NCBI GenBank assembly: GCA_050701115.1
Contig: JBOHER010000117.1
Coordinates: 1 to 11,716, forward strand
DNA length: 11,716 nt
Direction: 5' to 3'
DNA from: JBOHER01 sp050701115
GTDB lineage: Bacteria; Actinomycetota; Actinomycetes; Mycobacteriales; Pseudonocardiaceae
Below are positions 7,128 through 11,716 of the stretch, one piece after another (positions within the stretch are counted from its first letter, which is position 1; each line of letters begins with the position of its first letter). The translations under genes were made by a program, and so were the position numbers. The notes under the pieces are model-generated. The model saw nothing but the letters and a program-made list of their open reading frames with translations, was not told the DNA's origin and did no database searches.

Positions 7128-7244
7128 CGACCACCCACTGTGACGACATCCCACGCTGCTAGCCGGCACCAAGATCAGGATCCGATCGATACGGCGGCAG
7201 GTGGCTCAGCGACGCCCAGCCGGGTGCACTTCGCCCTGAATCGG

Positions 7245-7391
7245 GTGTGCACGAATGTCGGACACGTGTGCACGAATGTCGGACACGGGTGCACGAATGT
7301 CGGACACGTGTGCACAGAGCGCGGACACGGGTGCACGGAGCGCGGACACGTGTGCACAGAGCGCGGACACGTGTGCACGGAGCGCGGACAC
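7245..7391. repeat. Tandem array of seven 21-bp repeats
   Basis: Seven units of exactly 21 bp fill 7245-7391, and a partial eighth (GTGGCAC) starts at 7392. Each unit begins GTGTGCAC or GGGTGCAC and ends CGGACAC. Units 1-3 carry GAATGT in the middle; units 4-7 carry AGAGCG or GGAGCG, so there are two subtypes in two blocks. Unit starts are 7245, 7266, 7287, 7308, 7329, 7350 and 7371. Every unit contains the palindrome GTGCAC, and CACGTG forms at five of the seven joints, counting the one with the partial unit. The array sits between two convergent genes and ends 10 nt from the stop of the VanW-type gene. Because 21 is a multiple of three, frames on both strands stay open across it, but no coding signal supports translation. 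Confidence 0.97.
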
Positions 7392-7401
7392 GTGGCACGC
7401 C

Positions 7402-9450
7402 TTAGTCCTGACGGCAGACGATCTCGGGCTTGGGGTTGTAGCGAACGGTGCGGGTTTCCCTGCGCACCTCGGCGCCGCTGTTGATGTCGTAGAGCACGCG
7501 GATGTCGGTGGCGGTGAACCCGTCGATACCGGGCGAGGGATCACAATCCTTGCTGTCCACCGTCTTCTTCGACGCCTTCTTGATGTTCGTCCGGTCTCCG
7601 GTGATCGACTCGACCCGGTACCGCTTGGTGCCCCAGATCTTCACGGTCACCCCGGATGGCGACCATGAGGTCTGGATCGCGACACCGGTCGACGCGTCAT
7701 TGGTGAACGCGATGTCGATGCCGCCGCCCGCACTCTGGAACACCGTCGCCTCCCGGGCCACCGGGTAGCGACTGATGTAGTAGCTGTGCTCCTTGTGGCC
7801 CGCGTCCTTGAGCCCGGCGAAGTACGCGGCGTTGTACAGCGTGGTGGCGAACTGCGAGATGCCGCCGCCGACCGCCCGATCGGGCACGCCGTCCTGGATG
7901 ATGCCTGCCTCGACATAGCCCTGCGCCTTGGTGCGCGGACCGGTGAATCCGTTGAGGCTGAACGTGTCGCCAGGCTTCACGATCGCGCCGTTCACCTGGT
8001 TCGCCACGGTACGGATGTTCACGCCGGAGTCCTGGGCGAAGCCGCCCGTGCTGAACTCGCCGATGACCTCCTTGATGCCGAACGCCTCGGCCTCCTCGGT
8101 GGTCACCTTGGGCTTCTTGTCCTCGTAGACGGCTTTCAGGATGCGGTCGTCCGGCTTCGCGATGACCGCCGTATAAGGCGCCAACGACTTCTTCCAGTCG
8201 ATCTGGCGACCCTCCTTGGACGGCTCAACGGTCGGCCTGCCGCCGCTGAAGACGATCTCGGCGTCCTTGCCCGCTACCTCGGTGGACGCCAGTTGCGGCT
8301 GCAGCGCATCCTTGACCTTCTCCTGGTCGACCTTGACTTCCAGCGAGCCGTCGTCCTTCGCGGCGAACGTGAAGGCGTCGCCGATGTCGTTCGGCCGCAG
8401 CGTCGCGTCGGCGCCGTCACCTTCCACGGTGACCGGTGCCGCGATCGCGGGCGCGACCGTCTCGTCCAGCGTCGCCTGCACGCCCTCGAGGGTCGCCTTC
8501 ACCGGCTCCACATCGACGGGTAGCTCTACCCCGCCCGCAGCCAGCCACGACCGGCCGACCCGGTCCACGGCGCCATCGGGGTCGGCGAGCTGCTGCCCGA
8601 TGCGCGGCTTCACCGGGACGGCCTTGACCTCACCGTCGGTATCAGGAACCGGCTCGAACTTGATGGTGCCTTCGGTCTTCTTGTGGTTGAGCTCATCCTC
8701 GGCGAGCTTGTCCAGCGCCTTGCCGAGTTTGTCGTCGTCGTACTGTCCGAGGATGCCCACCTCGCGCGTGGTGAACAGCGAGGTGAGCCGGGTGATCGGG
8801 CTGAGCGTCTGCTGCCCGGCGCGGTCGAGCGTGCCCTGCCAGTCCACGCCCAGACCGGACTCGGTGGGATCCAGCTCGGCCTCGACGTCACCCGCCTTGA
8901 TCGTGACCGGCTCGGCCAGGCGCGGCTCCAGCTCCCGGCGCAACGTCTCCTCGGCCTCGGTCTCGCTCATTCCGCCGACCTCGACACCGGCAACGGTGAC
9001 CCCGCGCGGCACATCTCCCGCACTCAGCAGCAGGTCAGCGGCGTAGATGAGCACCAGAATGCCCATCACCCCGCCGGTGATCATCATGGCCTTGCCAAGG
9101 CCGGTGCGCAGCTTCCTGCTGGTGCTCTCCGGCTGCGCGGCGTAGCCGTCTTCCACGGGCAGCTGGGTGGTCGTTCCATCCGGGAAATCGGTGGCATACG
9201 CGGTGGTCTCGGTGGCCCCCATGAACTTGACCTCGACGGTCGGCGTTTGATCGGCGGCGAACGTGCCGATGCCCTGCGGCTGCGCGCGAATTGTGTCGGG
9301 CTCTACCGGCAGCGTGGCCTGGGTCGGCTGGTCGAAGCGAGCATCGTCAGCACCGTCCTGGCTCGGCGCGCCGACATCGACGGCGGGCTCTTCGCCGGTG
9401 GGATTCTTGTCCGAATCCCAGGTCGGCCAGAAGTGCTGTTCGTCCTTCAC
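7402..9450 (-). CDS. VanW/YoaR-type membrane-anchored cell-wall protein
   Basis: This 682-residue protein has an acidic, probably disordered cytoplasmic N-terminus (1-110), one membrane helix (about 121-142) and a large extracellular part. The latter contains YoaR-type putative peptidoglycan-binding regions (PF12229, roughly 160-330 and 340-445) and a VanW domain (PF04294, about 465-600) with VKPGDTFSLNGFTGPRT (491-507), GGGISQFATTLYNAAYFAG (528-546) and HSYYISRYPVAREATV (555-570). GGGISQ replaces the GGGICQ seen in many firmicute VanW proteins. A C-terminal segment holds Cys636 and Cys679. The family is thought to act on or bind peptidoglycan; its biochemical role is not established, and presence here does not show glycopeptide resistance. 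Translation starts at GTG with AGGGAGGGG upstream, overlapping the stop of the GroES-like gene, so it is the last gene of the ugd operon. Confidence 0.88.
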   Translation of the reverse strand: MKDEQHFWPTWDSDKNPTGEEPAVDVGAPSQDGADDARFDQPTQATLPVEPDTIRAQPQGIGTFAADQTPTVEVKFMGATETTAYATDFPDGTTTQLPVEDGYAAQPESTSRKLRTGLGKAMMITGGVMGILVLIYAADLLLSAGDVPRGVTVAGVEVGGMSETEAEETLRRELEPRLAEPVTIKAGDVEAELDPTESGLGVDWQGTLDRAGQQTLSPITRLTSLFTTREVGILGQYDDDKLGKALDKLAEDELNHKKTEGTIKFEPVPDTDGEVKAVPVKPRIGQQLADPDGAVDRVGRSWLAAGGVELPVDVEPVKATLEGVQATLDETVAPAIAAPVTVEGDGADATLRPNDIGDAFTFAAKDDGSLEVKVDQEKVKDALQPQLASTEVAGKDAEIVFSGGRPTVEPSKEGRQIDWKKSLAPYTAVIAKPDDRILKAVYEDKKPKVTTEEAEAFGIKEVIGEFSTGGFAQDSGVNIRTVANQVNGAIVKPGDTFSLNGFTGPRTKAQGYVEAGIIQDGVPDRAVGGGISQFATTLYNAAYFAGLKDAGHKEHSYYISRYPVAREATVFQSAGGGIDIAFTNDASTGVAIQTSWSPSGVTVKIWGTKRYRVESITGDRTNIKKASKKTVDSKDCDPSPGIDGFTATDIRVLYDINSGAEVRRETRTVRYNPKPEIVCRQD

Positions 9451-9461
9451 CGTGCCCCTCC

Positions 9462-9815
9462 CTACAGGTACAGCCCAGTGCCGTGCTCGGTACGTTCACT
9501 GGCAATGGCGTGCACGTCGCGTTCGCGCATCACGAGGTAGGCCTGCCCCTGAATCTCCACCTCGAACTGGTCGTCGGGGTTGAACAGCACCCGGTCGTTG
9601 ACCTTGACGTTGCGAACGTTGTTACCGACTCCGAGGACATCGCCCCAGGCCAGGCGCCGAGCGACCTGCGCGGTCGCCGGGATGACGATGCCTCCGCTGC
9701 TGCGACGCTCGCCGTCTTCGGTCGAGACGCGAACCAGCACCCGGTCGTGCAGAAGCTGAATCTCGAGCTTCGAGTTGGCGTCGGGCGCGAGGCTGGGATC
9801 GGGCACGCGGGTCAT
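9462..9815 (-). CDS. GroES-like (Cpn10 family) protein
   Basis: This 117-residue protein matches the GroES fold over about 18-105: LHDRVLVRV, then GERRSSGGIVIPATAQ (35-50), which corresponds to the GroEL-binding mobile loop with IVI in the contact position, then WGDVLGVG, VKVNDRVLFNP and the final YLVMRERDVHAIA. The stretch between GVG and VKVND is only about six residues, where ordinary GroES has a longer loop that forms the dome roof. Extra tails lie at both ends (about 17 and 12 residues). It may be a specialised co-chaperonin or simply a GroES-fold protein with another role; no groEL lies in the window. It begins 45 nt after ugd and ends 11 nt before the VanW-type gene, so the three are probably one transcript. 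The ribosome binding site is weak, consistent with dependence on upstream translation. Confidence 0.85.
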   Translation of the reverse strand: MTRVPDPSLAPDANSKLEIQLLHDRVLVRVSTEDGERRSSGGIVIPATAQVARRLAWGDVLGVGNNVRNVKVNDRVLFNPDDQFEVEIQGQAYLVMRERDVHAIASERTEHGTGLYL

Positions 9816-9860
9816 GCTACTTGGCCGGATTTTCGCACCGACGGTTGCGTTGCGCCGCGG

Positions 9861-11177
9861 CTACATGCGGCCGAGACCTCGATAGGTCCAGCCCGCGGCG
9901 CGCCACTTCTCCACGTCGAGGGCATTGCGGCCGTCAATCAGGCGGCGCTGGTTCACCACCTCGGTCAGCACGGCAGGGTCCATGTCGCGGAACTCCTGCC
10001 ATTCGGTGAGGTGCAACACCACGTGTGCGCCCTGGCAGGCGGCCACCGCGGAGTCGGCATAGTCCAGCGTGGGGAACAGCCGACGGGCGTTCTCGATCGC
10101 CTTCGGGTCATAGACCGTGACCTGGCCACCCTGCAGCTGGATCTGACCTGCGATGTTCAGTGCGGGTGAGTCCCGGATGTCGTCGGAGTTGGGCTTGAAG
10201 GCCGCCCCGAGTACGGCGACTCGCTTGCCGATGAACGAGCCGTCGCAGCATTCCCTTGCGACGTCGACCGTGCGGTTACGGCTGCGCATGTTGATCGCGT
10301 CGACCTCGCGCAGGAAGGTCAGGGCCTGGTCGGCGCCGAGTTCACCGGCGCGAGCCATGAACGCGCGGATGTCCTTGGGCAGGCAGCCACCGCCGAACCC
10401 GATGCCGGCGTTGAGGAACTTGCGCCCGATGCGGGCGTCGTGGCCGAGCGCGTCGGCGAGCTTGCTGACGTCGGCCCCGGCGTGCTCACAGACCTCCGCC
10501 ATCGCGTTGATGAAGGAGATCTTGGTGGCGAGGAAGGCGTTCGCGGCGACCTTGACCAGCTCGGCGGTGGGGAAGTCGGTGACCAGGAAAGGGGTGCCCG
10601 CGGCGATCGGCTGGGCGTAGACCTCTCGCAGGATCGCCTCGGCTCGCTCCGAGCTCACCCCGACGACCAGGCGGTCCGGCTTGAGCGTGTCCTCGACCGC
10701 GAAGCCCTCGCGCAGGAACTCGGGGTTCCAGGCCAGCTCGACCTCAGCTGAGGGGGCCAGCGAGGCGATCCGCTCAGCCAGTCGCTCGGCGGTGCCGACC
10801 GGCACCGTCGACTTACCGACCAGCAGGCACGGTCGCGTGAGATGCGGCGCCAGCCCGTCGACGACGCCGTCGACGTAGGTCATGTCCGCGGCGAACTCGC
10901 CTTTCCGCTGCGGGGTGCCCACGCACAGGAAGTGGATGTCGCCGAATTCGGCGGCCTCCCGGTGGGAGGTGGTGAACCGGAGCTGGCCGGACTCGACGTG
11001 CTTGCGCAACAGCGGCTCGAGTTCTGGTTCGTAGAACGGCACCCGTCCCTCGGTCAGCGCGGCGACTTTCGCTTCGTCGACATCCATTCCGAGGACTTCG
11101 AAGCCGAGTTCGGCCATACACGCCGCGTGCGTGGCACCCAGGTACCCGGTGCCGAGAATGGTGATGCGCTGCGTCAC
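9861..11177 (-). CDS. ugd: UDP-glucose 6-dehydrogenase
   Basis: This 438-residue enzyme should oxidise UDP-glucose to UDP-glucuronate with two NAD+, supplying precursor for exopolysaccharide or other glycans. Visible motifs are the NAD-binding GTGYLG (9-14), CVGTPQ (85-90), KSTVPVGT (122-129), NPEFLREG (151-158), ELVKVAANAFLATKISFIN (206-224) and the active-site loop GFGGGCLPKD, with catalytic Cys265, Lys268 and Asp269. The C-terminal domain contains GAAFKPNSDDIRDSPAL. Because the family also includes GDP-mannose and UDP-ManNAc dehydrogenases, the substrate is likely rather than certain. The start is the GTG at 11177, preceded by GAGGAG (11183-11188) with 5 nt spacing; the frame is open further upstream, but the residues there do not belong to the family. 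It is the first gene of a probable operon with the GroES-like and VanW-type genes. Confidence 0.93.
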   Translation of the reverse strand: MTQRITILGTGYLGATHAACMAELGFEVLGMDVDEAKVAALTEGRVPFYEPELEPLLRKHVESGQLRFTTSHREAAEFGDIHFLCVGTPQRKGEFAADMTYVDGVVDGLAPHLTRPCLLVGKSTVPVGTAERLAERIASLAPSAEVELAWNPEFLREGFAVEDTLKPDRLVVGVSSERAEAILREVYAQPIAAGTPFLVTDFPTAELVKVAANAFLATKISFINAMAEVCEHAGADVSKLADALGHDARIGRKFLNAGIGFGGGCLPKDIRAFMARAGELGADQALTFLREVDAINMRSRNRTVDVARECCDGSFIGKRVAVLGAAFKPNSDDIRDSPALNIAGQIQLQGGQVTVYDPKAIENARRLFPTLDYADSAVAACQGAHVVLHLTEWQEFRDMDPAVLTEVVNQRRLIDGRNALDVEKWRAAGWTYRGLGRM

Positions 11178-11263
11178 GATGACTCCTCGAATGCCTGCGT
11201 CGCGACCGGACCCGGCGATGGTAACTGGTAGGGACCGTGCCCTGACCGAGGGAATGCCCGGAA

Positions 11264-11277
11264 CGTGGCGCGCCACG
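11264..11277. promoter_or_regulatory. Perfect 14-bp palindrome between ugd and the glycosyltransferase gene
   Basis: CGTGGCGCGCCACG is its own reverse complement. It lies near the middle of the 152-bp space between the divergent starts of ugd (11177) and the glycosyltransferase (11330), about 53 nt from the latter, where one regulator could control both. In GC-rich DNA a 14-bp palindrome can occur by chance, and no regulator is identified. Confidence 0.35.
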
Positions 11278-11313
11278 CGACCAGCCGCAAGCAACCGCGC
11301 CGTACAGGACAGG

Positions 11314-11319
11314 TAAAGT
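11314..11319 (+). promoter_or_regulatory. Possible -10 element, near-leaderless start of the glycosyltransferase gene
   Basis: TAAAGT fits the actinobacterial -10 form TANNNT and ends 10 nt before the ATG at 11330. No convincing Shine-Dalgarno sequence lies in the usual place, so a leaderless or very short-leader transcript is plausible. There is no clear -35 box. Confidence 0.25.
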
Positions 11320-11329
11320 CGGTCACACC

Positions 11330-11716
11330 ATGGACACCAGCGCCACTCCGACCGCAGAGCCGAGGCCATCCGCAGAGCTGCCAGGAGTCTCGGTGATCAT
11401 GACTGTGCTCAATGAAGAGCGCCATCTCCTAGCTGCGGTGCAGGCGGTGCTCGACCAGGACTACACCGGCCCGTTGGAGCTCGTGGTGGCGCTGGGACCC
11501 TCAACGGACGCCACCGATGCCATCGCCGCTGAGCTGGTCGACGCCGACGAGCGGGTCCGCACTGTGCCGAATCCGACCGGAGCGACACCAGCCGGCCTCA
11601 ACCTCGCGCTCAAGGAATCCGGGCACGACATCATCGTCCGGGTGGACGGCCACTCGGTTCTCCCGGTCGATTACGTGCGCACCGCGGTCGAGGTGCTCGA
11701 GGAGACCGGGGCGGAC
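11330..11716 (+). CDS. Family 2 glycosyltransferase, 5' part (ExoA-like), cut by the window end
   Basis: The first 129 residues show a GT-A fold of glycosyltransferase family 2: VSVIMTVLNEERHL (20-33) for the nucleotide-sugar binding strand, LVVALGPSTDATDAIAAEL (51-69), the NPTGATPAGLNLAL segment (81-94), and IIVRVDGHSVLPVDYV (101-116), in which Asp106-Gly-His108 stands where the metal-binding DxD motif lies. The order of these segments and RVDGH resemble ExoA, a glucosyltransferase of succinoglycan synthesis, but the donor and acceptor cannot be assigned. The ATG at 11330 is chosen because the VSVIMTVLNEE strand needs residues before the internal ATG at 11399. Transcribed away from ugd, it may use UDP-sugars from the same pathway. 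The rest of the gene is outside the window. Confidence 0.85.
   Translation, partial: MDTSATPTAEPRPSAELPGVSVIMTVLNEERHLLAAVQAVLDQDYTGPLELVVALGPSTDATDAIAAELVDADERVRTVPNPTGATPAGLNLALKESGHDIIVRVDGHSVLPVDYVRTAVEVLEETGAD

Noticed and set aside
7245..7391. CRISPR array
   Set aside because: The units are directly adjacent with no unique spacers, and no cas genes are present.
7159..7544. Open frames across the tandem repeat encoding heptapeptide repeats (for example Cys/His-rich CPRSVHT units on the minus strand)
   Set aside because: The 21-bp unit is a multiple of three, so several frames stay open by default on both strands. None has a good ribosome binding site, and they run into or overlap the VanW-type gene.
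7786..9046. Plus-strand open frames opposite the VanW-type gene
   Set aside because: They have the low-complexity composition of antisense frames, and the minus strand shows the VanW motifs and a proper start.
7402..9450. Vancomycin resistance function implied by VanW
   Set aside because: VanW-domain proteins are common in actinobacteria without vanHAX genes, none of which are in the window, so resistance should not be inferred.
11178..11369. Longer N-terminus for UDP-glucose dehydrogenase from an upstream ATG
   Set aside because: The extra residues do not fit the family, the extension would overlap the divergent glycosyltransferase gene, and the GTG at 11177 has a strong GAGGAG at the right distance.

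Overview
The window is high-GC DNA from an actinomycete. The gene set (a mycobacterial-type FadE5 acyl-CoA dehydrogenase, a DUF3558 lipoprotein, a small helical protein with a type VII export motif, an actinobacterial VanW/YoaR-type envelope protein) and the frequent GTG starts fit the order Pseudonocardiales (Amycolatopsis, Saccharothrix and relatives). This placement is inference from gene content, not from a marker gene.

Left part (1-3277): a complete FadE5-like acyl-CoA dehydrogenase (76-1950, +), possibly controlled by a half-seen palindromic operator at the window edge, ends at a strong hairpin terminator (1984-2020). A GNAT acetyltransferase (2261-2782, -) and a small three-helix membrane protein of the GlsB/YeaQ/YmgE (transglycosylase-associated) family (2943-3233, +) are divergently arranged. 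The latter has its own terminator (3248-3277).

Middle part (3408-7391): a secreted glucose/sorbosone-dehydrogenase-fold protein with a PKD domain (3408-5813, +) ends in about 43 residues that do not look like the rest of the protein and begin at a rare TTA codon. A perfect 36-bp palindrome (5828-5863) follows. Next comes a tightly coupled pair (TGA directly abutting ATG): a predicted type VII secretion substrate with a YxxxD motif (6018-6479) and a DUF3558 lipoprotein (6480-7127). A possible ECF-sigma promoter lies in front of the pair. A seven-copy, 21-bp tandem repeat (7245-7391) separates this pair from the convergent operon. The stretch of about 5.7-7.4 kb has softer codon bias than its flanks and may be an inserted cassette.

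Right part (7402-11716): a probable minus-strand operon, ugd (UDP-glucose 6-dehydrogenase, 9861-11177), a divergent GroES-like protein (9462-9815) and a large VanW/YoaR-type membrane-anchored protein (7402-9450). The gaps are 45 and 11 nt. A family 2 glycosyltransferase (11330 to the window end, +) diverges from ugd across 152 bp that contain a perfect 14-bp palindrome. Together these genes suggest cell-envelope polysaccharide and peptidoglycan work. Ugd would supply UDP-glucuronate, the glycosyltransferase would build glycan, and the VanW protein would act at the wall. The role of the GroES-like protein there is unexplained.

No RNA genes, insertion sequences or CRISPR arrays were found. The most interesting points are the repeat array, the altered 3' end of the sugar dehydrogenase with the 36-bp palindrome and possible alternative fold, the GroES-like protein with a shortened roof loop in an envelope operon, and the candidate ESX-substrate/lipoprotein pair.
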